Positions 1 through 9,758 of a DNA stretch of 54,114 bases are shown piece by piece; the stretch's first letter is position 1, and every line of letters begins with the position of its first letter. The notes under the pieces were generated by a model, which made no database searches, was not told where the DNA came from, and saw nothing but the letters and a program-made list of their open reading frames with translations. The stretch is from Acidimicrobiia bacterium (GTDB lineage: Bacteria > Actinomycetota > Acidimicrobiia > Actinomarinales > Actinomarinaceae). The translations under genes and the position numbers were made by a program. The stretch covers positions 1 through 54,114 of the forward strand of contig JAONAZ010000007.1 of the NCBI GenBank assembly GCA_028376655.1, given 5' to 3'.

Positions 1-813
1 TTTTACCCGCTAGTTTTATTGGTGATTAAGTCATTAAAAAAAACAAATATAATATTTTGCATGACAACTGGAATAGCATTGGGCCTCACAAGAAGTGACT
101 ATGTCCGATTTTTTTCAATAATAGTTTTTATTGTTTTAATATATTCTTTTTACATCGAAAAAAAAGCTAATTTTAATTTTATAGTTTTACTTTTTTCAAT
201 ATTATTTTTTTCTACATTCGGAGTATTAGAGTGCAATTTAAATCCTAATAGTATTGAATGTAGTGATTACCAAGAAGATGTTCAAAGCATAAATAATTCT
301 GGAAAGATAAACATAAAATCTAATAGTGCAGCATCTGTAGTAAATATCGGTACTGAACGAATAAATGTGATAACTTATTTTTATAAATCTTTTAATAATT
401 TAAATCCTAATGGACTAAGTGGAGTCAATCAAAGTTTTCAGTCATTTGAAACAATTGACATCAGTAATGAGATGTATCTAACAAGTAGAACTGTACCTGA
501 ATATTTACTTACTCGCTACAGTACTCAAAATTTTGGAACAGGAAATTATTCTGTATTAAGATACGAGATTAATGTCCAGAATATTATAGTTTTCTACACG
601 AAAGGCTTTGGTGTGATGTTCTTAGCATTTTCTTTTATTATGTTCTTAGATTTTATTACTCGACATAAACTATCAATAAACACAGCAACCTTTTTGATGA
701 TAATATTATTTTTTACAATCAGTCCAATTGAGGAGCTAAATGCGTACTATGGTTTGATAATTGGATTATCTTATAATCTATTATTAAAAGGAAACAAGTA
801 TGAAGAAGTATAA
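1..813 (+). CDS. Wzy/WaaL-like polysaccharide polymerase, C-terminal part (5' end outside window)
   Basis: The reading frame is open to base 1, so the TTG at 19 is probably internal and the gene begins upstream. The visible part has hydrophobic segments at about bases 40-225, a polar loop at about 226-560, and two more membrane stretches up to the stop. By eye it aligns along its whole length with the complete Wzy-like protein at 41079-42464: LTRS at bases 85-96 matches LTRS there, two loop cysteines (bases 232-234 and 259-261) match that protein's cysteine-rich loop, and both end in a segment with EEL followed by GLIIGL or GVSIGL. I therefore infer an O-antigen polymerase/ligase fold acting on lipid-linked glycans outside the membrane. 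The end overlaps serC by 14 bases. Confidence 0.6.
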   Translation, partial: FYPLVLLVIKSLKKTNIIFCMTTGIALGLTRSDYVRFFSIIVFIVLIYSFYIEKKANFNFIVLLFSILFFSTFGVLECNLNPNSIECSDYQEDVQSINNSGKINIKSNSAASVVNIGTERINVITYFYKSFNNLNPNGLSGVNQSFQSFETIDISNEMYLTSRTVPEYLLTRYSTQNFGTGNYSVLRYEINVQNIIVFYTKGFGVMFLAFSFIMFLDFITRHKLSINTATFLMIILFFTISPIEELNAYYGLIIGLSYNLLLKGNKYEEV

Positions 814-1864
814 CTTTTCACCTGGTCCAACAAAAATAAATGAATCCATTCTCGAAAAGGTTGAGGAAAATATTTTAGAGTACAGGGACACAGGAGTATC
901 AATATTAGAGATTTCTCATAGAAGTAGCGACTTCGCGGATATCTTATTAAAAACAAAAGAAAATCTAAGATTATTACTTGATGTTCCATCTAATTACAAA
1001 ATACTTTTCCTTCAAGGTGGAGCTACTTTCCATAACGCCTTTATTGCTAACAATATAAACAAAAACTATTCTACTTCTAATTTGATAACTGGAACATGGG
1101 GACAAAAATCATATGAAGACTTCTGCACAGTAAGAAATACCAAAAAAATAATATTACCAAATAAAGAGATTGAACATTATCTAAAGATATTGCAACAACA
1201 AGAAAGTCAAAAGATTGACTATATGCACATAACTTCAAATGAAACTATAGAAGGTATTCAACTACGAGAATTCAATCATATTAATAGTGATTTGATTATC
1301 GATAGCTCCTCAGATATTGGTTCTTATAAATTTGATTGGAATAATGTTGCATATCTCTATGCAGGAGCACAAAAGAATTTAGGAATTCCCGGTGTAACTA
1401 TATCTATTGTTAGGGATGATTTTATTGAAGAGAATAGTAATCCTACTTACCTCAATTTATATAAATTAATAAATAAGGACTCACTTCTAAACACTCCACC
1501 AACATTTTCGATTTATGTTTTAAAACTAGTGACAGATTGGATGATTGACCTTGGAGGAGTAGATTATTTTGAGAGTCAATCAATAGAATTTTCAACACAA
1601 ATTTACTCGCTGCTCAATAGATTTAGTGAATATGTGTCACTTCCTGTTGCAGATTACTCAAAAAGTAGGATGAATATCGTCTTCAATTTTAAAAATGAAC
1701 TTCATGAAAAACTTTTTATTGAAGAGTCTCAAAATAATAATATTATTGGCATAAAGGGTCACCGAAGTGTTGGCGGGATAAGAGTAAGTTTATATAATTC
1801 AATTGATAAATCAACCTACCAGTATCTAATGGAATTTATGGAAACGTTTTTTCTGAAATTATGA
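800..1864 (+). CDS. serC: Phosphoserine aminotransferase
   Basis: Transfers the amino group of glutamate to 3-phosphohydroxypyruvate, the second step of serine biosynthesis; PLP-dependent and cytoplasmic. The 354 residues match the family's usual length of about 360. The N-terminal FSPGPT motif, LQGGAT at residues 71-76 and the PLP lysine K192 in AGAQKNLGIPG are all visible. The ATG at 800 lies inside the end of the preceding gene, and the stop overlaps the next ATG (ATGA), so it is probably translated together with the DUF1015 gene. No serA or serB is present here. Confidence 0.95.
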   Translation: MKKYNFSPGPTKINESILEKVEENILEYRDTGVSILEISHRSSDFADILLKTKENLRLLLDVPSNYKILFLQGGATFHNAFIANNINKNYSTSNLITGTWGQKSYEDFCTVRNTKKIILPNKEIEHYLKILQQQESQKIDYMHITSNETIEGIQLREFNHINSDLIIDSSSDIGSYKFDWNNVAYLYAGAQKNLGIPGVTISIVRDDFIEENSNPTYLNLYKLINKDSLLNTPPTFSIYVLKLVTDWMIDLGGVDYFESQSIEFSTQIYSLLNRFSEYVSLPVADYSKSRMNIVFNFKNELHEKLFIEESQNNNIIGIKGHRSVGGIRVSLYNSIDKSTYQYLMEFMETFFLKL

Positions 1865-2526
1865 TTATTAAAAACTTTGAGAATTATATATTTAAAGGTT
1901 CTGGCATTAAGGGTATTAAGACTTCAATTAATATTTCAAAAAAAAATGATTTACAAATTATACTACATGAAGAAACACAAGATACTTATGAACAAGTTGA
2001 GGATATAAATACAGTTAAAGCATTCCCTCCTTTAGTCTTTTCATACAAAGATGATTTATTACAAAAAGAAGACTTAGAGAACTTCTTGGAGATAAATAAA
2101 ATATACCTATTAGATGGACATCACCGATTTGAACACATATCTTTATTTAATTATGATTATTTTATGCCAGCAGTTCTTATATCTAGTGAAAATGTAAAAA
2201 TTGATTCCTACAATTCTCAAATTAATATTGATGAAAAATTATTTATAGAGTACCTCTTAGAAAATAATTTTAACGATAATATTTCTTCTAGATATTTCGT
2301 AGAGTTCAATTTTACTAAATATTCAAGTGTGGACATCCACAACATATATGACTTATACGATTTTAAGAGAAAGCTTTTAGAGACTCAAATTATAAGTCCG
2401 ATTAGTAATGATAGTAATAATATTAAAAATAAAATTATAAATTTTACTCCAATTAAACTTACTGAGTTTAATCACGAAAATTACTTATTTCCTCCTAAGT
2501 CAACTTGGATATCACCTAGAATCTAA
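1861..2526 (+). CDS. Short DUF1015-family protein coupled to serC
   Basis: 221 residues, roughly half the usual DUF1015 length of about 400. The recognisable family parts are HEET at residues 36-39 followed by an acidic stretch, the strongly conserved DGHHRFEH at 85-92, and the C-terminal FPPKSTW motif near 210-216. The N-terminal module of about 100 residues that normally precedes HExT seems to be missing. The start overlaps the serC stop by four bases. DUF1015 genes often sit beside serA or serC, and the DGHHR motif recalls ParB-like free serine kinases (SerK, SbnI); a role in serine or phosphoserine metabolism is inference from that resemblance and the coupling. Confidence 0.75.
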   Translation: MIIKNFENYIFKGSGIKGIKTSINISKKNDLQIILHEETQDTYEQVEDINTVKAFPPLVFSYKDDLLQKEDLENFLEINKIYLLDGHHRFEHISLFNYDYFMPAVLISSENVKIDSYNSQINIDEKLFIEYLLENNFNDNISSRYFVEFNFTKYSSVDIHNIYDLYDFKRKLLETQIISPISNDSNNIKNKIINFTPIKLTEFNHENYLFPPKSTWISPRI

Positions 2527-2533
2527 TCTGATT

Positions 2534-3631
2534 ATGAAAGTATGTCACGTAATTAATACCCTCAATAGAGGCGGAGCCGAAACTCATTTATTTGATTTGG
2601 TAAATAAACAAATAAATGAAGGCTATTTAGTCGAACTTATTGTTATCGGACCTGACAATAGTATGATAATTTCTTTAGAGAATGAGTTTAGTCTTTTAAA
2701 TATTCCAATTAAACGTCTTAAAGGACCAAGGATGTTCAATATAATTTCCTATTTTAATTTATTTTTTCATATTAAGAAAAATAAGTTTGAGGTTATCCAC
2801 TCCCACCAACCGAGAAGTGATTTTATGTTGTATTATGTTAGGAAATTTAACAAATCTTTCAGATGGGTAGTAAGCATTCATGGGAAATACGATACATATT
2901 TAGAAAGTACTAATTTTTCTAATGTATTAAAGAAAAAGTTTATGATTACTCTAGCTCAACATTGGGAAAAAGCAGATGCAATAATTGCAATTTCAAATTC
3001 AGTAAACGATTGGGTTATAAAGTTGAACAATAAATTGAGACCAACAATAATTCCTTACTGGATCGATCAGAAAAACTTTAAGCCACAAGATTTACTTGAA
3101 GAAAATATATCCATTGGCTTTCTTGGTAGGTTGAATAAAAATAAGGGAATTGAAGATTTACTATTGGTATTTAATAAACTTGATACTGAAAATATAACTC
3201 TTAAAGTAGGAGGCTATGCTGATCCTACATATCTTCGTTATCTAGGGTCAATTTCCACTCCCGAGAGTAAAAAAAGAATTAATTACCTTGGTTATGTAGA
3301 AGATCGAAAAACGTTTTATGACTCAGTAGATCTTTTTATTTTCCCATCTTTTTCTGAAGGTTTAGGCCTTGTTTTGCTTGAAGCGATGAGCTTTGCGAAA
3401 ATATGCATTACCAGAGATATACTTCCAATGAACAGCTATCTAACAGAAGAGAGTGGATATTTATTTAGTAATAATAATGAATTTTTAATATCTCTTAATC
3501 AAGCCATTCAAGATTTAAGGCTTGATAATAAAAAAATAAAATCAAAGCTGTTTAATATTGAACAAATGATTAAAAAATCCAGTGAACAAACAATATTTCC
3601 GATGTTAGAAAAGGTATATCACGATGAGTGA
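2534..3631 (+). CDS. Glycosyltransferase, GT4 family (GT-B fold)
   Basis: 365 residues with the GT4 layout: an N-terminal [12 protein letters not shown] motif of acceptor-side domains, an [17 protein letters not shown] stretch near the middle, and a C-terminal [13 protein letters not shown] motif (the EX7E-type donor-binding signature). It probably adds a sugar to a lipid-linked glycan at the inner face of the membrane; donor and acceptor cannot be read from sequence. It starts 7 bases after the DUF1015 gene and overlaps leuS by 8 bases, so it sits inside an otherwise metabolic and translational operon. It may belong functionally to the polysaccharide genes continuing off the left edge. Confidence 0.85.
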   Translation: MKVCHVINTLNRGGAETHLFDLVNKQINEGYLVELIVIGPDNSMIISLENEFSLLNIPIKRLKGPRMFNIISYFNLFFHIKKNKFEVIHSHQPRSDFMLYYVRKFNKSFRWVVSIHGKYDTYLESTNFSNVLKKKFMITLAQHWEKADAIIAISNSVNDWVIKLNNKLRPTIIPYWIDQKNFKPQDLLEENISIGFLGRLNKNKGIEDLLLVFNKLDTENITLKVGGYADPTYLRYLGSISTPESKKRINYLGYVEDRKTFYDSVDLFIFPSFSEGLGLVLLEAMSFAKICITRDILPMNSYLTEESGYLFSNNNEFLISLNQAIQDLRLDNKKIKSKLFNIEQMIKKSSEQTIFPMLEKVYHDE

Positions 3632-6056
3632 TTATAAATTTATAGAATTCGAAAAAAAATGGCAGGACAACTGGGCTAAATCAAATCTAGGAAAATGTGA
3701 TCTAAATTCAGCTAAGCCTAAATACTATAATTTATGCATGTATCCATATCCCTCAGGAGACTTGCATATGGGCCATGTTAGAAATTATACAATTGGCGAT
3801 GTTATTACTAGATATAAAAAATTAACAGGTCACAATGTACTTTCACCAATGGGATGGGACTCATTTGGCTTACCCGCCGAAAATGCAGCAATTAAAACAG
3901 GCATACATCCAAGGAAATTTACAGAAGACAGAATGAAGAATATGAAAAATCAAATCATACGATTAGGTTCATTGTACGACTGGGATAGGGAAGTTGCCGC
4001 ACACTCTGAAGAATACTATAAATGGACTCAATATTTATTCATACAACTTTTCAATAATGATTTAGCTTATAAAAAAGATGCACCAGTGAACTGGTGTACA
4101 TCATGCAAAACTGTTCTTGCAAATGAGCAAGTAATTGAAGGTAATTGTGATAGGTGCGAATCAGTTGTAATACAGAAAAATCTTAATCAATGGTTTTTAA
4201 GTATTTCAAAATATTCTGAAGAGTTATTAAGTGGGCTTGAAGACATTGGAGATTGGCCGGAAAATGTTAAATTAATGCAGAAAAACTGGATTGGAAAATC
4301 TGTAGGTGCACAATTCGAACTTGAAATAACAAATAGTAATCTATCATTTGAAGTTTTTACAACTAGACCTGACACATTGCTGGGAATGACTTTTGCAGTT
4401 ATATCTCCAGAACATGAGTTAATGAAGAATATTCTTAATATTTCAAGTAAATACGAAGATATAAAAAAATATATTTCTGCAGCTACTTCAAAGTCTGATT
4501 TTGAAAGACTGTCAATCACAAAAGAAAAGACAGGGGTTGATACAGGACTATTTGTGACTAACCCACTTACTAATGAAGAAATTCCACTTTGGGTTGCAGA
4601 TTATGTTCTGATTAACTACGGAACAGGTGCAATAATGGCAGTTCCCGGACACGATCAAAGAGATTATGATTTTGCAAAAAAGTATAGTATTGAAATAAAA
4701 CAAGTAATTTCTGACAAAGATTCCAAAATAAGTATTCAAGAAGAACCTTTTATAGGTAAAGGGCAACTAATCAACTCTCTCGAATTTGATGGGTTAGATT
4801 CACATGGAGAGGCGTCATCAAAAATAGTTGAAAAATTAATTGAACTTAATATAGGTGCACCAAAAACAACTTATAGATTAAGAGATTGGCTTATAAGTAG
4901 ACAAAGATATTGGGGTTGCCCTATACCTTTAATAAATTGCAAACATTGTGGACTTGTTGCAGAAAAAGTAGAGAACTTACCAGTTAAGCTTCCTGAAATT
5001 GAAGATTATCTTAATACTGACGGTTCTCCACTATCTAAGAGCGAAACCTTTGTAAATGTGGACTGTCCAATATGTGAGCTACCTGCAAAAAGAGAAACAG
5101 ACACAATGGATACATTCGTAGATTCCTCGTGGTACTTTATGAGATATCTAGATTCAACAAATACTGAAATGCCTTTTAATGCAAAGTTTATAAATGATTG
5201 GTTACCTGTAGATCAATATATTGGAGGGGTAGAGCATGCAATTTTACATTTGCTTTACTCTCGATTTTTTGTAAAAGCCTTAAGAGATTTAGATTTGGTG
5301 TCTATCGATGAACCATTCGAAAATCTTTTTTCACAAGGAATGATTAATTTTGGTGGATCCAAAATGTCAAAATCAAAAGGAAATATTGTTGATCCGGAAG
5401 GTTATTTCAAAAGCCACGGTGCAGATGCTTTAAGATTGTATATTTTATTTATGGCTCCTCCAACTGATGGGGTTGAATGGAATGATGGAGGAATAGAAGG
5501 GACTAGAAGATTTTTATTTAAATTGTGGGATAACCTTGAATCACTATCAACACTAAATGAAAGTAAGAAAAATATCGATGATGAAGAAAAACTAGAGATT
5601 GTATTAAATCAAACAATTGAATCAATTACAAGTCACCTTGAAAAATTCGAATTTAATACAGCAGTATCAGATTTAATGAAATTAAATATTCAAGTTGGTC
5701 ATTACATTAAAAAAAATAATGAAATTACTACTGAATTAAAAAAAGAGTTAATACAAAGTATTTGTTTGTTATTAAATCCATTTGCACCACATATATCGTC
5801 AGAAATTTTTTATGAGAACTTTAAAGCCGATATCACGCAATTTACTTGGCCTGAAGTTAATAAAGAAAAGACAGAAAATTCTACGTACGAGTTAGTAGTT
5901 CAAATTAATGGTAAAAAGAAACACGCTATAGAAGTGTCTACAGGATTACAACAACCAGAGGTTGAGAAGTTGTGTTTTGATAAATTCGAACTTATCGCCA
6001 ATGAATTTAATAAAGTTATCTTTGTAAAAGATAAGATAATAAACTTTGTGGGCTGA
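3624..6056 (+). CDS. leuS: Leucyl-tRNA synthetase
   Basis: Class Ia synthetase that charges tRNA-Leu. Its 810 residues are normal for bacterial LeuS. HMGH lies at residues 48-51 and KMSKS at 580-584. The CP1 editing domain shows [12 protein letters not shown] and [15 protein letters not shown], so post-transfer editing should be intact. A zinc-type cysteine cluster (CTSCKT and CDRCES) lies near residues 159-180. Start ATG overlaps the previous gene; the stop shares bases with the next ATG (TGATG). Confidence 0.97.
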   Translation: MSDYKFIEFEKKWQDNWAKSNLGKCDLNSAKPKYYNLCMYPYPSGDLHMGHVRNYTIGDVITRYKKLTGHNVLSPMGWDSFGLPAENAAIKTGIHPRKFTEDRMKNMKNQIIRLGSLYDWDREVAAHSEEYYKWTQYLFIQLFNNDLAYKKDAPVNWCTSCKTVLANEQVIEGNCDRCESVVIQKNLNQWFLSISKYSEELLSGLEDIGDWPENVKLMQKNWIGKSVGAQFELEITNSNLSFEVFTTRPDTLLGMTFAVISPEHELMKNILNISSKYEDIKKYISAATSKSDFERLSITKEKTGVDTGLFVTNPLTNEEIPLWVADYVLINYGTGAIMAVPGHDQRDYDFAKKYSIEIKQVISDKDSKISIQEEPFIGKGQLINSLEFDGLDSHGEASSKIVEKLIELNIGAPKTTYRLRDWLISRQRYWGCPIPLINCKHCGLVAEKVENLPVKLPEIEDYLNTDGSPLSKSETFVNVDCPICELPAKRETDTMDTFVDSSWYFMRYLDSTNTEMPFNAKFINDWLPVDQYIGGVEHAILHLLYSRFFVKALRDLDLVSIDEPFENLFSQGMINFGGSKMSKSKGNIVDPEGYFKSHGADALRLYILFMAPPTDGVEWNDGGIEGTRRFLFKLWDNLESLSTLNESKKNIDDEEKLEIVLNQTIESITSHLEKFEFNTAVSDLMKLNIQVGHYIKKNNEITTELKKELIQSICLLLNPFAPHISSEIFYENFKADITQFTWPEVNKEKTENSTYELVVQINGKKKHAIEVSTGLQQPEVEKLCFDKFELIANEFNKVIFVKDKIINFVG

Positions 6057-6733
6057 TGACTAAATTACTAGTTACAGAAAAACTGATTATTACTAAACAG
6101 GACTTTATTAAATTATCAAATATCTCTGAACCAGTTGAATTTATTAAATTTGAGGATTTTTTAAACACTAATACACTTTCATTGTTTAAAGATGCCAAAA
6201 TTAAATTTGTATATGATAAATTCATTAATTTCAAAGACCTCACAGCTAACAGTTATAATTTTTCTTCAGATTATATCTTTCAGATTAAAAAAAATAGTTT
6301 GAACAAATTCTCCGATGTTTCTAAAGATATAGAAGTTATAGAAAGTGTAAAGTCTATTAAAAGTGGATTTTTCCCTTGGGATTTAAGTAACATAATTTTT
6401 AATCAAAAAGAGGCTCTAACAAGTGATATTATTTCAGAATTTTGTGAAAATGAAACATCATTTCGACAGTTTATTGGTTACCTTAATAAGGAGTTATTAA
6501 GAGTTAATTTATTATCTGATAATGAAGATAAAGATGTAGCTTTGTTGCTGGGAGAAAATATTGATTACAAATATGAACTTGCCAGCAAAAGGCTTATTCA
6601 AATAAGTATAGATAATCTGAATAAGTCTTTTCAGCAAATTAATAAAATTGAAACATTAACCAACGAATCAGGATTCAATCACGAAAATAATAAAAGATTT
6701 GTTGTGGGTGTTAAAAAACTTTTAGAGTTTTGA
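6056..6733 (+). CDS. Putative DNA polymerase III delta subunit, shortened and divergent
   Basis: 225 residues with no strong motif. The call rests mostly on position: in actinobacteria holA lies between leuS/comEC and rpsT-lepA, exactly the place of this gene. The C-terminal half is helical and its alternation of charged and aliphatic residues suits the delta collar/clamp-binding region. HolA is normally about 320 residues, so the N-terminal AAA+ domain would be reduced. It starts on the leuS stop (TGATG) and its end overlaps rpsT tail to tail by 12 bases. If it is not HolA, its function is unknown; a structure prediction compared with HolA would decide. Confidence 0.45.
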   Translation: MTKLLVTEKLIITKQDFIKLSNISEPVEFIKFEDFLNTNTLSLFKDAKIKFVYDKFINFKDLTANSYNFSSDYIFQIKKNSLNKFSDVSKDIEVIESVKSIKSGFFPWDLSNIIFNQKEALTSDIISEFCENETSFRQFIGYLNKELLRVNLLSDNEDKDVALLLGENIDYKYELASKRLIQISIDNLNKSFQQINKIETLTNESGFNHENNKRFVVGVKKLLEF

Positions 6734-6958
6734 AATTCTAGATTTATTTCTATCTCTATAGTTCTTTGAAATAATCCCGTCTGTGAAAGCTTTATCAAGT
6801 TCTTTAATAACTGCTGCTTTGTTTTCTATCACTACTTCATTGTTATCATCATATAAAGACTTGAGTGAGGATTTTAATTCAGTTTTAATAGATTTGTTTC
6901 GCAAATTCTTTTTTGCATCTTGTCTAATTCTTTTTTTTTGTGATTTAATATTTGCCAT
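6722..6958 (-). CDS. rpsT: Small ribosomal subunit protein bS20
   Basis: 78 residues, basic, beginning MANIKSQKKRIRQD, with the typical KNLRNKSIKTELKSSLK helix and the C-terminal NYRDRNKSRISKL signature of S20. It binds 16S rRNA in the body of the 30S subunit. It is the only minus-strand gene in the first 19 kb, transcribed away from lepA, and its end overlaps the putative holA gene. A clear Shine-Dalgarno sequence (AAAGGGG on the minus strand, 6965-6971) lies 6 bases before the ATG. Confidence 0.97.
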   Translation of the reverse strand: MANIKSQKKRIRQDAKKNLRNKSIKTELKSSLKSLYDDNNEVVIENKAAVIKELDKAFTDGIISKNYRDRNKSRISKL

Positions 6959-6964
6959 CTAAAA

Positions 6965-6971
6965 CCCCTTT
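6965..6971 (-). promoter_or_regulatory. Ribosome binding site of rpsT
   Basis: AAAGGGG read on the minus strand, 6 bases before the rpsT ATG. It contrasts with the many start codons in this window that lack a Shine-Dalgarno sequence. Confidence 0.7.
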
Positions 6972-6997
6972 GTATATAAGATAATAACTTAATAGTG

Positions 6998-8776
6998 ATG
7001 TTACATAATAAAAATATAAGAAATATTTCAATAATTGCACATGTAGATCATGGTAAATCTACTTTGGCGGATAGACTCATCGAGATATCTGGTTTGATTA
7101 CTCCTGGTGATCATGTTGATCAAATACTAGACACTATGGATCTTGAAAGGGAGCGTGGAATCACAATTAAATCTCAGCCAATTCGATTAAATTTTGGCAA
7201 TATGGAAGTAAATTTGATAGACACTCCTGGCCATGTTGATTTTTCATATGAAGTTTCAAGAGCCTTAATTGCATGCGATGGCGCCTTATTACTAGTCGAT
7301 GGGACTCAAGGAGTACAGGCCCAAACATTCGCCCATTCGTACGCTGCCATAGAGGCCGGTTTGGATATCATACCTGTAATCAACAAAGTAGACTCAATTG
7401 ATGTTGATATAGAAAATGTTTCAAAGCAGATTTTTAATCTTATCGGTGCTCGTGAAGATGAAATTTTTAAAATTTCAGCAAAAAGTGGATTAGGTGTTGA
7501 TGAGTTAATAAAAGAAATTCCAGATTTAATAAGTCCTCCAGTTACAAAATCAGAAAGTACAAATGCTTTAATCTTTGATTCATATTTCGATCCATACAGA
7601 GGAGTAATTGTCTCGGTAAGAGTCTTTGGGGGAGAAGTCAAAACCAATTCTAAGCTTAAACTAATCAATTCTAAATTTGATTTTGAAGCTTCTGAGATTG
7701 GTTATTTTGATTTAAAATTATCTCCTTCCGATATACTTTCATCCGGAGAAGTAGGGTATATTGTTACAGGTGCAAAAGAGCTTTCTCAAATTAGAGTAGG
7801 AGACACTCTTGTTAACCAAGAAGATACAAATCCTGTAGTTGTATCAGGCTATAAAGAACCTCAACCTACAGTCTTTTCCAGTATGTATCCAGCAGATTCT
7901 GATGATTATGCAAAATTAAGAGATTCTCTAGACAAATATGTACTTAATGATGCAAGTTTTTATTATGAACCTGAAACTTCATCTGCGTTTGGTTTTGGAT
8001 TTAGATGTGGTTTTTTGGGCTTGTTGCATTTAGAAATTGTGATTGAAAGACTAGAACGAGAATTTGATCTTTCACTTATAGTCACACCACCATCGGTTGA
8101 ATTTAGAATTATTCGAAATAATGATGAGAAAATAATAATAAGGAATCCCTCAAAAATTGATAAATATACAGATATTAAATCAATACAAGAAAAAATATGT
8201 GAACTTGATTTACTTTTTCCAAAAGAATACCTGGGCTCAATAATGAATTTGTTAAATGAAAAGAGGGGAACCCAATTAGATCTTAATTATTTAAGTACAT
8301 CCATGGTGAAACTTAAATATCGAATGCCTTTACTGGAGTTAGTTACAGGCTTTTATGACTCTCTTAAGTCAATATCTCAAGGTTTTGCTTCTTTAGATTA
8401 TCAAATCCTTGATTTTGAAACTGGAAATTTAGTAAAATTAGATATATTGGTTAATGGAGTTTCTATTGATTCATTTAGCTCCATACTTGCAAAAGAAAAT
8501 GCTGAATTTGTTGGAAGAAACAGGGTTAAAAAACTATCGGAACTAATTCCAAGGCAACAATTTGATATCCCCATTCAAGCAGCAGTAGGTTCTAGAATTG
8601 TTGCAAGGGAGACCATTAAAGCTCTCAGAAAAGATGTTACAGCTAAATTGTATGGTGGGGACATAACAAGAAAACGTAAACTTCTAGAGAAGCAAAAAGA
8701 AGGTAAAAAGAAAATGCGAAATATTGGAAAGGTCGCAGTTCCGAAAGATGCTTTTAAAGAATTCTTGAGACAATAA
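6998..8776 (+). CDS. lepA: Elongation factor 4 (back-translocating GTPase LepA)
   Basis: Membrane-associated translational GTPase that binds the ribosome. 592 residues from the ATG at 6998; a GTG directly before it (6995) would add one residue, and ATG is preferred. G motifs: AHVDHGKS at 14-21, RGITIK switch region, DTPGH, and NKVDS for guanine specificity. The C-terminal LepA-specific KMRNIGKVAVPKDAF region is complete. No Shine-Dalgarno is visible; AT-rich boxes lie within about 10-20 bases of the start, so the mRNA leader is very short. The stop overlaps rsmE (TAATG). Confidence 0.97.
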   Translation: MLHNKNIRNISIIAHVDHGKSTLADRLIEISGLITPGDHVDQILDTMDLERERGITIKSQPIRLNFGNMEVNLIDTPGHVDFSYEVSRALIACDGALLLVDGTQGVQAQTFAHSYAAIEAGLDIIPVINKVDSIDVDIENVSKQIFNLIGAREDEIFKISAKSGLGVDELIKEIPDLISPPVTKSESTNALIFDSYFDPYRGVIVSVRVFGGEVKTNSKLKLINSKFDFEASEIGYFDLKLSPSDILSSGEVGYIVTGAKELSQIRVGDTLVNQEDTNPVVVSGYKEPQPTVFSSMYPADSDDYAKLRDSLDKYVLNDASFYYEPETSSAFGFGFRCGFLGLLHLEIVIERLEREFDLSLIVTPPSVEFRIIRNNDEKIIIRNPSKIDKYTDIKSIQEKICELDLLFPKEYLGSIMNLLNEKRGTQLDLNYLSTSMVKLKYRMPLLELVTGFYDSLKSISQGFASLDYQILDFETGNLVKLDILVNGVSIDSFSSILAKENAEFVGRNRVKKLSELIPRQQFDIPIQAAVGSRIVARETIKALRKDVTAKLYGGDITRKRKLLEKQKEGKKKMRNIGKVAVPKDAFKEFLRQ

Positions 8777-9408
8777 TGCATACACCAACAATATTCGATG
8801 ATAATTATGAATCTGAAAAAAAAGAATATCTTATTACTAAAGAAAAGTTACATCATTTGCAAAATGTACTCAGAATAAAGAATAACTCTCATATTAGAGT
8901 CACCAATGGAATGGGTCTTGTTTCTCTTGGTAAAATATCAGACTCATACTTAATAATTGAAGAAAATAAAATCCACCAAAGAACCAATGATGTTCATGTA
9001 TTCATATCAAAACTTCAAGATAAAACAAGAATGAGACACTTAATTGAAAAGTTAACCGAACTTGGTGTAAAAGGAATAACATTGGGAAAAACTGAAAATT
9101 CACAAAAAGTAAATATAGAACATAAAAAAGTCAATAATTGGGTAATTGGAGCAGTAGAGCAATCAGGTATAGCTTTTGCACCAAAAATATCAATTGAAAA
9201 ACAACTTGATTTTGATAAGTTTCAACACACTTTTGATATCACCGGAGAAAGTCTTAATAAAAATATTAATTTTACAAGTTTTGCAATTGGTCCTGAAGGA
9301 GGGTGGAGTAAAAAAGAATTAGAAAACTTTAAATATATTTCTAAATTGAGTAATTTTACTTTAAGATCTGATACTGCAGCTATAGTTGCAGTATCCTTAA
9401 TGATGTAG
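8776..9408 (+). CDS. rsmE: 16S rRNA m3U1498 methyltransferase
   Basis: SPOUT-class methyltransferase that modifies U1498 of 16S rRNA in the 30S subunit. 210 residues, a little shorter than the usual 240. The SAM-binding trefoil-knot motifs are visible: IGPEGGWS near residues 170-177 and LRSDTAA at about 196-202 (usually LRAETAA). The start shares bases with the lepA stop. In larger genomes hemW, hrcA and dnaJ usually lie between lepA and rsmE; here they are absent. Confidence 0.93.
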   Translation: MHTPTIFDDNYESEKKEYLITKEKLHHLQNVLRIKNNSHIRVTNGMGLVSLGKISDSYLIIEENKIHQRTNDVHVFISKLQDKTRMRHLIEKLTELGVKGITLGKTENSQKVNIEHKKVNNWVIGAVEQSGIAFAPKISIEKQLDFDKFQHTFDITGESLNKNINFTSFAIGPEGGWSKKELENFKYISKLSNFTLRSDTAAIVAVSLMM

Positions 9409-9416
9409 GATTATAT

Positions 9417-9758
9417 ATGGAACAAAAATCAGTATTTGAAATGATTCTTAATAAAGAAATTGAATCTGAAATTATCTATGAAGATGATGAAATATTTGCC
9501 ATTAATGATACTAATCCAGTAGCTCCAGTGCATGTATTAGTAATTCCAAAAAAAAAGATAAAAACTATTAATGAGATTACCCATGATGATGCAATGTTGA
9601 TTGGCAAACTTGTCCTCACGGGAAAGAAACTCGCAAAAGACTTAAAAATTGACAAAAGTGGATATCGATTGTTATGGAATACAAATGACGATGCAATGCA
9701 AACTGTTTTTCATATACATCTACATCTTATAGGTGGAAAACGATTGAAGGCTATCTAA
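9417..9758 (+). CDS. HIT-family nucleotide hydrolase/transferase (HinT-like)
   Basis: 113 residues, the normal size of HinT-type purine nucleoside phosphoramidases. The histidine triad is HIHLH at residues 99-103 (H99, H101, H103), followed by IGGK, and the N-terminal part has the DDEIFAINDTNPVAPVHVLVIPK pattern, with sequence VPVH-like elements typical of the family. It starts 8 bases after rsmE and its stop overlaps the phoH ATG. A HIT gene next to phoH or rsmE is common in actinobacteria. Confidence 0.92.
   Translation: MEQKSVFEMILNKEIESEIIYEDDEIFAINDTNPVAPVHVLVIPKKKIKTINEITHDDAMLIGKLVLTGKKLAKDLKIDKSGYRLLWNTNDDAMQTVFHIHLHLIGGKRLKAI

Noticed and set aside
4187-4519. Minus-strand open frame of 110 codons inside leuS
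   Set aside because: It lies wholly within a conserved gene and has no family features. The same applies to the frames at 7306-7668, 32432-32980, 30431-30760 and 51733-52104.
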